A stretch of DNA of 64,000 nt from Rhynchopus sp. YZ270_cl-10 (Eukaryota > Euglenozoa > Diplonemea > Diplonemida > Diplonemidae): NCBI GenBank assembly GCA_964035575.1, contig OZ037914.1, forward strand, positions 630,176-694,175. The letters run 5' to 3'. The notes beneath the pieces were generated by a model. The model worked only from the letters and a program-made list of their open reading frames with translations. It did no database searches and was not told where the DNA came from. Shown one piece after another: positions 1 through 8,072 of this stretch (position 1 is the stretch's first letter; each line of letters opens with the position of its first letter). The translations under genes and the position numbers were made by a program.

Positions 1-445
1 ATTAATTTGTTTGAAGACTTTGGACGGAACACGTTATGTGTTTTGTTCTTTGTTTTGCTTTTGTTTCACTTTTCTTCAATGACTGTTGCAGTTCCGCAAA
101 AGACCAGAAAATTGCACACCAAGACACAGCTTTTGGCATATTCTCGTATTTGCGTTTTACTGCACAGTCCCACAACAGAAGACACCTTTTCTGGTCTTCT
201 GCGAGTCTTCCACAGCAAGCTCGACTCTGAGTTTGCTTGTGAAGACCTTCTTTCACGTTACCTTTGTTTTGATGTCACCTGAACAGGGCCGTGTTGTGCT
301 CTTCTCATACATGGTGCAGTCTGACAAAAGAAATCATGAGAAACCCATTTCACTCTGTCTCCATTCTACAACACACACCACACACAAAACCTCTGCAGAT
401 AACACATTTATCCTTCAACAAGACACAACGAACCCACACACAACG
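1..445 (+). promoter_or_regulatory. Module alpha: leader of secreted Cys-rich protein copy A
   Basis: This non-coding stretch is almost identical to 55490-55955, upstream of the second copy of the same gene. A shortened copy lies at 6776-7027 with no gene after it. It probably holds the promoter and 5' leader. A pyrimidine-rich acceptor-like site (CCTCTGCAG, about 390-399) precedes the start codon. Short ORFs here are not supported, because identity between copies extends over all positions rather than favouring codon third bases. Confidence 0.55.
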
Positions 446-1384
446 ATGTCGTCACGGATGGCTGTGCTGGCAACAATGGGGCTTGCGCTTGCAACACCGG
501 CACTGTCGCTGAGCGGGTTTGGGATGCAGTGCTCTGCGGCGTGTGGGTCGTGCTGCGTGCGTGGGGGTGCGGGGGACAACTGGCTGACACCTGACGCAGA
601 CGGGTACTGTGTGGACGGGGCGGGGGCGAGGCAGTGCCGTCTGGGAAGTGGGCTGTGCCAGGGTGCGGACATGGCGGTGCCGGAGTGTGCGAGTGTGCCG
701 CTTGCGACGATTGCAATGGTGGAGCCGTTCCCGAACGACCCTGTCGGGAACACGTTCCTGCACGAGGGGATGGAGCTGTGGGACACGGGGCTGGACGCAC
801 GCTCGTCGCTGCACGCACTGCCGCCGTACTACCTGAACGGGTGGACGGCGCTTGTGCCACGTGAGAAGACGGTGCTGGGTGGGACTGAGGTGCGGTACAC
901 GTGCCCCGAGGGTCCTGCGGGTGCGTGCGACGCTGTGGTGTTCATGTACGAGTGCAGCCCGTGTGAGGCGAAGAAAGGTGACGTGCCTGCGACACTGGCA
1001 AAGGCTGGGTTTGAGCGGTCGAGCTGCGGCCCGCACTTCAAGACCGGGAAGGCACACGGACTGGGACACCACATGACGTCGTGGCGGAAGACTGTGCCTG
1101 CTGGGGAGACACTGAGCATCGAGGTGAAGGAGGACGCAGAGTGGGTTGTGTTTGCGCTGAGCCAGGGGTCGAGCCTTGTGTGCCCGATGCTTGAGGTGGA
1201 CGAGGCCTGCGAAGACCCTGCACTGCACGGGTTCTGCCAGTGGAAGCAGGGCACGTGCCACACGAACATGTGCAGGCTGTCGGCGGGGCCGTCCCCCGGG
1301 TGTGCGCCTGCGACGTGTGTGGGGAAGGACTTTGAGTCTGCCACTCCCGACATGGACGCCCCGATGATGACACTTGACAAGTGA
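446..1384 (+). CDS. Secreted 20-cysteine protein, copy A (unrecognised family)
   Basis: The product has 312 residues. It starts with a classic signal peptide (residues 1 to about 23, MSSRMAVLATMG then Leu/Ala-rich). The mature part has 20 cysteines, an even number that suits disulfide bonding; four are packed into CSAACGSCC near the N-terminus. No transmembrane segment or known domain is recognised, so no function is given. The ATG at 446 is chosen because the signal peptide starts there; the open frame extends upstream through module alpha, which is non-coding repeat. Copy B at 55956-56894 differs at two residues (Ala6 is Val; a Pro near the C-terminus is Leu). Codons end mostly in G or C, unlike the flanks, as in highly expressed genes. 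Start and signal peptide are visible; export and abundance are inferred. Confidence 0.85.
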   Translation: MSSRMAVLATMGLALATPALSLSGFGMQCSAACGSCCVRGGAGDNWLTPDADGYCVDGAGARQCRLGSGLCQGADMAVPECASVPLATIAMVEPFPNDPVGNTFLHEGMELWDTGLDARSSLHALPPYYLNGWTALVPREKTVLGGTEVRYTCPEGPAGACDAVVFMYECSPCEAKKGDVPATLAKAGFERSSCGPHFKTGKAHGLGHHMTSWRKTVPAGETLSIEVKEDAEWVVFALSQGSSLVCPMLEVDEACEDPALHGFCQWKQGTCHTNMCRLSAGPSPGCAPATCVGKDFESATPDMDAPMMTLDK

Positions 1385-2041
1385 AGTGGTGTGGTGTCAG
1401 GTCATGTGTGGACACGTTGTCTTGTTCTTCTTACTCTGTTTTCAACATCATTTTCCTTTTCAACATGTAGCTTTTTGCTTTCTGATTTTTGTTTCTTGCT
1501 TCACCGCACAATACGCTTTTGAGGCGTGTGCAAACGCTGTGCTGCCAGAGCACGCTATTTGCAGGTGAACCTGAACCTGAATATGACTATTGTTATTGTT
1601 ATTATTGCCTTTTTGTTGTTGGTTGTTTCTCTTTTCTCTTCATTCAGTTTTTTTTTTCATTTTACCTTTGCACGTCTCTTGGAGAAGGGGACAACTGCAC
1701 AAGGAATGTTTCGACCTCTTCCTGTGCAGGCAAATCATACCTTCAGTTTCGCTTCAGCTTTCGAGTAGCTGTTTTTGCAAACTGGTTCCACGTTTTTCCA
1801 TGAACCGACACGACCAGTCACGAGGCCTTCGGGAAGTGACTGGACGCATGAAAAGTACAAAACAAAGCACCCCTTTCCTTTTCCTCAGTTCCCCATTCGC
1901 TGTTCTCTGTCACCGGAAGAAGAGGATGAAACAACAGGATCGGTACTATCTGACGGCCTTGTGTCGGTTGAATACGAACACCTAACTCGCAAGCTTTCAC
2001 AACTGCTGATTCACGTTGCTTTGCCCGAGACGACGTTTGCA
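1385..2041 (+). repeat. 3' flank of Cys-rich protein copy A (duplicated)
   Basis: This non-coding sequence is nearly identical to 56895-57540 behind copy B. A fragment (about 1925-2014) recurs at 47261-47360 inside another block with no gene copy, so pieces of this flank have moved separately from the gene. It presumably holds the 3' UTR and poly(A) site. Its small ORFs are not supported. Confidence 0.7.
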
Positions 2042-2371
2042 GGTCAGTGATGATAAACATTCACACACAAATCACTCCAATCGTATTGGGCAGTCTTTTT
2101 GGCTGTCTCTGTGCCGATGCTTCAACATGCACCACCATCTGAGTTCCGAAACAAACAATCAATAAATACAAAGTAAAGTAAAACATCGACCATCGATTGG
2201 GTTTGGAGGCATCCGCATTCTGTGATGCACAGCTCCACGCTGGATGTTGTCGTAAAGCAAAGCACGCAGGCCTGCCTGCTGCGTTACACATATTCTATGT
2301 CGCTCGCGATGCCCTGTGCTGGGCTGCAACCTTCGCGAGTCTCAACGGCTAAACCATGTGTCACACAGTTC
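2042..2371 (+). repeat. Modules beta + gamma, copy 1
   Basis: Beta (about 100 bp, starting after TTTGCAG with GTCAGTGATGATAAAC) is followed by a short A-rich spacer of variable sequence and then gamma (about 190 bp, from ACATCGACCATCG to CACACAGTTCT). Gamma occurs ten times in this window at about 98% identity or better; beta occurs six times, always just before a gamma. The left edge of beta looks like a splice donor (CAG/GTCAGT). Confidence 0.85.
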
Positions 2372-2883
2372 TTCACCGTCTGAACATCAACCAGACAGAA
2401 ACATGATGATATTATATATTTTCATTGTTGTTTGACCGCTTCGGCTGCATGAAACCAATGTCCAAAACATGCTGATTGCCTCACTTCCTCCTCTGCACGA
2501 ATGGAATGCAGGAAAGACAGGACACAAGAGTGATGAGATTGTATTAATCTTTGTAGGTTGGGATTGACAGCTTCGGCTGATTGAAACTAAAACCAGGAAC
2601 TAAAATTCAACACACTGACCTGTGTCCTCTTGCGCAAGCCTCCACACGAAGATCCACGAGAAGACAGAAGGGAAACGAACATGATGATATTTGCACATTT
2701 TCATTCTTTGTAGGTTGGGACAACTGACTCCCCTTGTGGGACGTGCAGATGCTGCATCAGGATAAAAACATTACCACCTGAACACCTCCACACACCACAA
2801 CACAACACAACACAAAGGCGGTCCTAGCTAGTGGAAGCCACCCTCGACCTCTGTGGGGCTTTACCACCCGTTCCGATCTTGCC
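2372..2883 (+). repeat. Modules delta + epsilon, copy 1
   Basis: Delta (about 440 bp, with twice-repeated TTTGTAGGTTGGGA and the small hairpin motif CAGCTTCGGCTG) ends in epsilon (67 bp, GGCGGTCCTAGCTAG to CGATCTTGCC). Homology between copies stops sharply just after epsilon (CCAAGA), where unrelated single-copy sequence begins. Here that sequence is the leader of the pyruvate-carrier gene 113 bp further on. Epsilon has loose RNA polymerase III box-like motifs but does not fold as a clean tRNA. Confidence 0.8.
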
Positions 2884-2996
2884 AAGACTGCGAGCACGTC
2901 AATCCTGACCACTTCTTACCCCCTTACCTGCACCTCAGTACCACTCCAATCCCTACCAATCCCACACAATACTGCAGACACGAGAAGGATCATCAC

Positions 2997-3740
2997 ATGG
3001 CTTGGAGGGGTGCATGGCGTAATGTGTATGAGGCAGTGCGCCACCCAGAGTATGGGTGGAAGACCACACACTTTTGGGGCCCACTTGCAAATTGGGCACT
3101 GGTCGCAAGCGCTGTGTGGGACGGAACGCAGTACGGACCTGAGATGATCAGCGCACCGATGACGGCCACGATGTGCATCTACTCTGGTCTGTTCATGCGG
3201 TTTGCGTGGTGTGTGCAGCCGAGGAACTATTTGCTTCTCTCTTGCCACGGATTTAACGAAATGGCGCAGCTGGGCCAGCTGTACCGCTGTGCGAAGTATA
3301 AACAGGAGAAGGGTGAGTCATTCGACGTCTCTCAGGAGGATATGGTCAAGATTGGTGCTGGGGTGGGTGCCGCTGCTTTGGGGCTTGGCTTCTCGAGCAC
3401 GATCCAGCGTGCGGTGGCAGGGGTGTCTGCTGGTGTGAAGACTGTGGTGATGCACCCGGCCGGACCGTTCACGATCTTCTTCTGGGCACCCACCTCGAAG
3501 TGGCTTCTCTCGCTCTCTAACCTGGCGGACTACGACCGCCCGGTGGAGAAGATCTCTGCCTCGCAGCAGCTCGCCCTCGCCTCCACAGGGCTGATCTGGT
3601 CGCGCTACTCCCTCGTGATCACCCCTATCAACTACAACCTCATGATTGTCAACATCGCCCTCGCAATCACATCACTCTACCACATCAGCAGAAAGCTCAA
3701 TGCGCAGTACAGCACCCCACAGATTGCTCCCGTCGAATAA
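2997..3740 (+). CDS. MPC1-MPC2: Mitochondrial pyruvate carrier, MPC1-MPC2 fusion in one chain
   Basis: The 247-residue protein contains two MPC domains in tandem. Residues 1-100 match MPC1 (FWGPLANW at 26-33, MRFAWCVQPRNYLL at 67-80, CHGFNEMAQLGQ at 83-94). Residues 152-236 match MPC2 (HPAGPFTIFFWAP at 153-165, RPVEKIS, GLIWSRYSLVITPINYNL at 198-215). MPC1 and MPC2 are normally separate proteins of about 110-130 residues that form a heterodimer in the inner mitochondrial membrane and import pyruvate. The linker (101-151) contains a Gly/Ala-rich hydrophobic stretch (about 117-133) that could be an extra membrane helix. The ATG at 2997 is chosen because the upstream open frame runs through repeat module epsilon and lacks an ATG; an acceptor-like CTGCAG lies 21 bases before the start. 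No intron is seen. Confidence 0.92.
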   Translation: MAWRGAWRNVYEAVRHPEYGWKTTHFWGPLANWALVASAVWDGTQYGPEMISAPMTATMCIYSGLFMRFAWCVQPRNYLLLSCHGFNEMAQLGQLYRCAKYKQEKGESFDVSQEDMVKIGAGVGAAALGLGFSSTIQRAVAGVSAGVKTVVMHPAGPFTIFFWAPTSKWLLSLSNLADYDRPVEKISASQQLALASTGLIWSRYSLVITPINYNLMIVNIALAITSLYHISRKLNAQYSTPQIAPVE

Positions 3741-4467
3741 GCTTAGATATCAATGTGGTGAGGCGAAAAAAAAAAGAAATGTGTGTGTTATGTTAAAGTG
3801 TAGTGTCGCCTTATAGATATGCGAGAGACGCCAACTGTCGGTTTGTTTTGTATTGAAAAATGCGGGGAAATGTATGTAAAAAGGTGCGAAAGATTATGAA
3901 ACTATTTTCACAGCGAGAAGACTTCATATCGTCCCACTGTGCTATACCTTTTCCCGAAACGTTTCTGGATCAGTGGGTGTGTGGTGTGCAAAAATGCCAC
4001 CACAAAAACACTATTTTTTTTGCAACACAAACGACGCTGTACCCGTCTCTACGAAATCCTTGGCCAGACTTTATTCCCCCCTTTTTTTGTCTTTCCCTTA
4101 TAAAAAGAGTTTCCTTTCATAAGAGATACCCTCTCTGTTTACACCGTATGAACCAGAGGTCTTTGTGCAGACCTGGCAACGTAGTATTTGTTTGTCGCTA
4201 ACATTATAGCAAAATTGTACTGAGGCCGACATCGCTTCAGGCTTTTTGGAATGAGTTCTGTGTCCTACCCTTTTTCCTTTGTCTACTTGTCTTCAGATAC
4301 AACGGGAAGGGGGTAGGGCACAAAAACATGGTGCAGTGGCAGAGCCCTTTTCTCTGTGAAGGAACTGTCTTCTCTGAGACCATACAAGGAGGAGGGGGTT
4401 TTTTCTATTTCGTGTTTGAGTCCCAGAGGCGTTTTTACATCGGTCAAATTGACTCTTTTTTTAAAAT

Positions 4468-4536
4468 ACCTACAAAGCGTAGCTTAAAGAGAAATAGTTC
4501 CGATACGGTCGTCAATCACCCCCTCTCTCTAACAGA
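4468..4536 (+). repeat. Dispersed repeat R3, copy 1
   Basis: The core CTACAAAGCGTAGCTTAAA, then ATAGTTCCGATA, ATCACC and GGTAATTGAGCAA-like segments, is shared with 14374-14462 and with 30962-31039. The last copy lies inside intron 1 of the MAP2K-like gene. All three are in the + orientation. Function unknown. Confidence 0.7.
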
Positions 4537-4567
4537 GTAATTGAGCAAAACGGAAAAAAAAAAAACT

Positions 4568-4620
4568 AGTGGAGTTCATCCTCGGGTGGCTACACTAATA
4601 CAACCAAGTTCTCAAAAAAA
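4568..4620 (+). repeat. Dispersed repeat R2, copy 1
   Basis: Consensus begins TAGTGGAGTTCATCCTCGGG, continues TGTCTACACTAATACAACC and ends AAGTTTTCAAAA. Further copies are at 28312-28360, 29282-29340, 33801-33850, 35842-35890, a partial at 37117-37160, and one in reverse orientation at 12255-12300 inside the MoaA intron. Confidence 0.75.
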
Positions 4621-4740
4621 ACCTTTTGCCTCTCAGAGTTAGCATTTCTCGTTGCCGCACAACAGTTCTGAAACCTTTATTCCCTTTTTTTGGGGTGTCT
4701 TTGAGAGGACTTCACAGGGAAGGACAGTCTCTTTTTTCTC

Positions 4741-4782
4741 TTTCATATACTAACTATTCAGTAGAATAGTTAGTATATGAAA
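4741..4782. repeat. Perfect hairpin element (19-bp arms, 4-nt loop)
   Basis: TTTCATATACTAACTATTC is followed by AGTA and its exact reverse complement. A second, less perfect copy at about 6555-6597 is present behind DJ-1-like copy A and absent at the matching place behind copy B, so this looks like a very small mobile hairpin. Confidence 0.85.
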
Positions 4783-5121
4783 CAATTCTACTTCTTTCTC
4801 TCTCTCTCTCTCTTTTCTTTTTTGCATGAACCAAAACGTAGTCAAAACCTGTCCCCATGGTGGTCACGATTGTGATGACCTCTCGTTAGAACAAAATTCA
4901 AACCTGTTTATTTGACACCCGTGTACGTGTCAAAAAGGTCTTTTGTGGTATCTGCCGCCAGTGGAGTGTATTTTTTGTAACAGAGGGGGGAAACGTTAGT
5001 GTGCGAGGTGCATCGGATTGCTCTATTACGTTCGCTTGTAGAAGGGAGTGATAAACATGGTCAGAAACACATGCGTTGAAAGGGTGCAGAGTTAGAGGAA
5101 AAGAGAACGCAAAAAGAAATA

Positions 5122-5184
5122 AGCCTTCGGGTGACCTCGTGTACAGAACCTGTCCTGGGACAGCGTGATGGTCGAAACTACAAT
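5122..5184 (+). repeat. Dispersed repeat R4, copy 1
   Basis: It shares the pattern CCTTCGGGTGAC, GTACAGAACC, a TCCT-rich part, GGTCGA and a final ACAA with 33203-33275 and with 16793-16855 inside the intron of the gene at 16183. Identity is moderate, so these are old copies. Confidence 0.5.
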
Positions 5185-5596
5185 ACTCTTACTCTCAAGG
5201 CTTTGGTGTTGTCTGTGAGTATCATAGCCATTTTGGGTGGTATTGATGTTGAGGTATTGAGGACAGTAGCTACCTTGGGGAGTATGTGTCAATGCAAAAA
5301 CAAAACGTCTTGCCTTTCATTACTAGCGCAAATTACCACTGGGAAAAGGGGGAAAAAAATAGCAAACTAGAACTGCACAAAACGGAAAAAAAGTCAAAAT
5401 AAAAAAATAAAAAATACGAACATATGCTAAAAGCCTACACTGTTGTTCCCGTTATCTATGATTGGTGTTGAGGAGCAAATTGTTGTGAGGTAAGTACGCA
5501 GCTCAGAGAGCATGTCTTTCCATGTGCTCCTGTTAGTGTCTGCAACATGAGGCAGTGTGGTGCGAAGGGTGAGAATGAGAAGGGGGAGTCTGTACG

Positions 5597-5682
5597 ATGA
5601 TGACAACACTTTTACCTGGCGTATGAGCCCTTTCGGGTGTTGATTATTTATTCCATTCGCAAACCAAGATCTGTTCTGATGT
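5597..5682 (+). promoter_or_regulatory. Shared leader element of DJ-1-like and protease genes (DJ-1 copy A)
   Basis: About 85 bp (GATGACAACACT, TTTACCTGGCGTATGAG, a short stem-loop, GTTGATTA, TTCCATTCGCAAACCAAGATCT) also precede all three protease genes and DJ-1 copy B. The stem-loop differs between versions but stays paired: CCC-TTTC-GGG here, GTC-GCAA-GAC before the proteases, CCTCT-GCAA-AGAGG at 54273-54356. That suggests an RNA structure in the 5' leader. Confidence 0.6.
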
Positions 5683-5793
5683 GAAGACCACACACACCCA
5701 ATAAGATAAACAATCAAACAAAACCTCATTCTCTACAACCCGACACAAAAACAGGACCAAGACAAAACCACACCCACCCACACCCACACAAAG

Positions 5794-6510
5794 ATGACGT
5801 CTGTTCTGCTTGTTGTGTCGCAGCACACTGACCTGCCTGCAACAAAGGCGGAGCAGAGCAAAGGGACAACACCGCACAAGACAGGGTGGTACCTGCCTGA
5901 GGTGGCACACCCGTACTACGCGTTCAAGAGGGCAGGGTTCGAGGTGGTGTTTGTGAGCCCGAAGGGTGGGGACGCGTTGTGCGACGAGAGCAGCCTGGTT
6001 GCGTACGCAGAGGACAAGGAGTCGCAGCAGTTCAAGGCAGACGTGATGGACAAGGAGGGGACAAACCTGAAGACTGTGTCGCTGGCGGAGCTGCCGAAGC
6101 CTGCAGCGGAGTACAGCGCCATCTTCTACGCAGGCGGGCACGGGGTGATGTGGGACTTCCCCGACTGCGAGGTGCTGAACAAGGCTGCGGCTGCGATCTA
6201 CGAGAAGGGTGGTGTGGTGTCGGCTGTGTGCCACGGACCTGCCGGACTTGTGAATGTGAAGCTGTCGGACGGGACGTACCTTGTGGACGGGAAGCTTGTG
6301 ACAGGGTTCACAAACACCGAGGAGGACGCTGTGGAGAAGTCGGAGGTCATGCCGTTCATGCTGGAGACAGTGCTGAAGGAGCGTGGTGCACGGTTTGTGT
6401 CTGTCAAGGACTGGGGTGCACACTCTGCCAGTGACGCTCGTGTTGTCACTGGCCAGAACCCGCAGTCTGCAGGTGTCTGTGCTGATGCGGTTATCAAGGC
6501 ACTGCAGTGA
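5794..6510 (+). CDS. DJ-1/PfpI superfamily, Hsp31-like (putative glyoxalase III), copy A
   Basis: The 238-residue protein is a class I glutamine-amidotransferase-like fold of the Hsp31 type. The nucleophile elbow is AVCHGPAG with Cys146 and His147; the conserved acidic residue is Glu36 in LPEVAHPYYAF; AGGHG (113-117) forms the oxyanion-hole region. This Glu-Cys-His arrangement is that of yeast Hsp31 and related methylglyoxal-detoxifying enzymes, which convert methylglyoxal to lactate without glutathione. There is no signal peptide, so it is probably cytosolic. The ATG at 5794 follows an A/C-rich leader. Copy B (54601-55317) differs at two residues (Gly24/Val, Val69/Ala). G/C-ending codons suggest high expression. 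The chaperone versus enzyme role cannot be told from sequence. Confidence 0.92.
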   Translation: MTSVLLVVSQHTDLPATKAEQSKGTTPHKTGWYLPEVAHPYYAFKRAGFEVVFVSPKGGDALCDESSLVAYAEDKESQQFKADVMDKEGTNLKTVSLAELPKPAAEYSAIFYAGGHGVMWDFPDCEVLNKAAAAIYEKGGVVSAVCHGPAGLVNVKLSDGTYLVDGKLVTGFTNTEEDAVEKSEVMPFMLETVLKERGARFVSVKDWGAHSASDARVVTGQNPQSAGVCADAVIKALQ

Positions 6511-6775
6511 TGATTCTACTTATTTTTTGTCTTTTCTCCCGTTTGTTTTTCTTTTTATTATACCTTCTATTCAGTAGAATAGTTAGTATATGAAACAATC
6601 TTTTTGCATTGTGTGCATTGCTCGTTTGCACCTTTGCTTATGTGTCACAGTTGGTTTGAATGAATAATTCCTGCCACCTTTTATTTGTCTTTGATATTTC
6701 TTGACACAAGGTGTTGTTTCAGCTTTTCAAGTGTTGTGTCTCTTCAGGAGACAATTCATCTTTTAGCTTTTCTAT
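6511..6775. other. 3' flank of DJ-1-like copy A with inserted hairpin
   Basis: It aligns with 55318-55489 behind copy B except for about 55 extra bases around 6550-6603, which contain a degenerate copy of the 4741-4782 hairpin. It is presumably the 3' UTR. Confidence 0.65.
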
Positions 6776-7027
6776 TAATTAGTTTGAAGACTTTGGACGG
6801 AACACGTTATGTGTTTTGTTCTTTGTTTTGCTTTTGTTTCCCTTTTCTTCAATGACTGTTGCAGTTCCGCAAAAACCAGAAAATTGCACATCACAACACA
6901 GAGGTGGCATATTCTCGTTCACTTTGCGTGTTACTGCACAGTCCCACAACAGAAGACACCTTTTCTGGTCTTCTGCGAGTCTTCCACATTGTGTCACATG
7001 TGGAGGTGATGATTTCACAGCAAGCTA
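6776..7027 (+). repeat. Module alpha, shortened copy without its gene
   Basis: It matches the start of the Cys-rich gene leader at 1-260 and 55490-55760, with an internal loss and a different end. No Cys-rich gene follows, so it is a relic or an orphan promoter-bearing segment. Confidence 0.75.
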
Positions 7028-7194
7028 GCACCCGATGATGAGAGCACCCGCACAAATTTAACCGTTCTTGTTGCTTCCTTCGTGTCTGAGACTTGCTTTT
7101 TGCTTGCTTTTATATTCTGTTATCTTTCTTCATGCCACCTCGACAGGAAAGATCTGCTCTGACTCAAATGAAATATCGCTGTTCCCATGTTTCT

Positions 7195-7304
7195 TTCCCC
7201 TCCTTCCACTATCTCGTTCATCCACATCCACACACACCGGAAACTCCGCTCGGAGGAAAACATTTTCCACACTTACGGAGGCAAACGCTGATTGAAGTTA
7301 GCAG
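7195..7304 (+). repeat. Module eta, copy 1
   Basis: The segment CTTCCACTATCTCGTTC through GAAACTCCGCTCGGAGG to GATTGAAGTTAGCAG matches 59787-59888. Both copies sit immediately before a beta module and upstream of a protease gene. Confidence 0.65.
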
Positions 7305-7650
7305 GTCAGTGATGATAAACATTCACACACAAATCACTCCAATCGTATTGGGCAGTCTTTTTGGCTGTCTCTGTGCCGATGCTTCAACATGCACCACCAT
7401 CTGAGTTCCGAAATAAACAAAGAAAAAAACAAACAAATCATGAAACAAAAAGTAGAAAGAAACATCGACCATCGATTGGGTTTGGAGGCATCCGCATTCT
7501 GTGATGCACAGCTCCACGCTGGATGTTGTCGTAAAGCAAAGCACGCAGGCCTGCCTGCTGCGTTACACATATTCTATGTCGCTCGCGATGCCCTGTGCTG
7601 GGCTGCAACCTTCGCGAGTTTCAACGGCTAAACCATGTGTCACACAGTTC
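7305..7650 (+). repeat. Modules beta + gamma, copy 2
   Basis: Same pair as at 2042-2371, with a different A-rich spacer (about 7410-7460). It leads directly into the protease leader. Confidence 0.85.
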
Positions 7651-8072
7651 TGCAACTTTAGGTGCTTCTTACCTACATAGGAATGCATTGCCTTGGTTCC
7701 TTGGCTGGACTCCTTCGGTGTTCTTCTGAGGCTATCCTCTTTGCAAGATACACACCAAGACACTCACCCGCCACTGATGACAACACTACCATTTACCTGG
7801 CGTATGAGTCGCAAGACGTTGATTACCTTCCATTCGCAAACCAAGATCTCTGAGACGGCACATGCAACACATGAGAAAAGCTCCTGTCGTGGGTGAGCCA
7901 CAGGGTTGCAGCTCCGACCTGCCTCGATGCCCCTGGAAGGCTCAATCGCGGGTGCAAGATTTGTATCGTGAGTTGAAGCAGGATGATGCTGAACCAACCT
8001 TGGAAAAACAATACTTCCCACACACCACACCACATACAGACCACATTCACACACAGCAACAACACTACTAAA
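7651..8072 (+). promoter_or_regulatory. Leader region of cysteine protease copy A
   Basis: It is nearly identical to 51367-51790 and 60221-60638 before the other protease copies. It contains the shared leader element (7774-7854, stem-loop GTC-GCAA-GAC) and module zeta (about 7685-7965: CATTGCCTTGGTTCCTTGG to ATCGCGGGTGCAAGATT). Parts of zeta recur at 10557-10745 and 47031-47219 without a protease gene. The stretch just before the start codon is C/A-rich, with ACACACAG acceptor-like sites. Confidence 0.6.

Larger units (their letters stand above)
3741..5596. other. Gene-free AT-rich region with short repeats
   Basis: No supportable gene. It holds repeat R3 (4468-4536), R2 (4568-4620), a perfect 42-bp hairpin (4741-4782), R4 (5122-5184) and long A and T runs. 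Its ORFs have no recognisable domains and are low-complexity. Confidence 0.6.

Noticed and set aside
452-1261. Long antisense frames across the Cys-rich genes (269 codons) and across the protease genes (345-432 codons)
   Set aside because: They mirror strongly biased G/C-ending codons of the sense genes, give low-complexity His/Arg/Val-rich peptides, and have no domains.
2061-2371. ORFs on both strands of the beta and gamma modules, present in all ten gamma copies
   Set aside because: Copies are near-identical at every position, several frames are open at once, the ends vary with the spacer, and no domain is seen.
2817-2883. Epsilon as a tRNA gene
   Set aside because: There are loose A- and B-box-like motifs and five possible acceptor pairs, but the anticodon and T arms do not form properly. 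A tRNA-derived SINE remains possible but unproven.
2853-2996. N-terminal extension of the MPC fusion (48 codons)
   Set aside because: It has no ATG at its start and runs through epsilon, which also occurs before unrelated genes.
4884-4892. Reverse-strand R1 hairpin (GACCTCTCGTTAG)
   Set aside because: Only the loop-like CTCTCGT is shared; no matching stem or tail.
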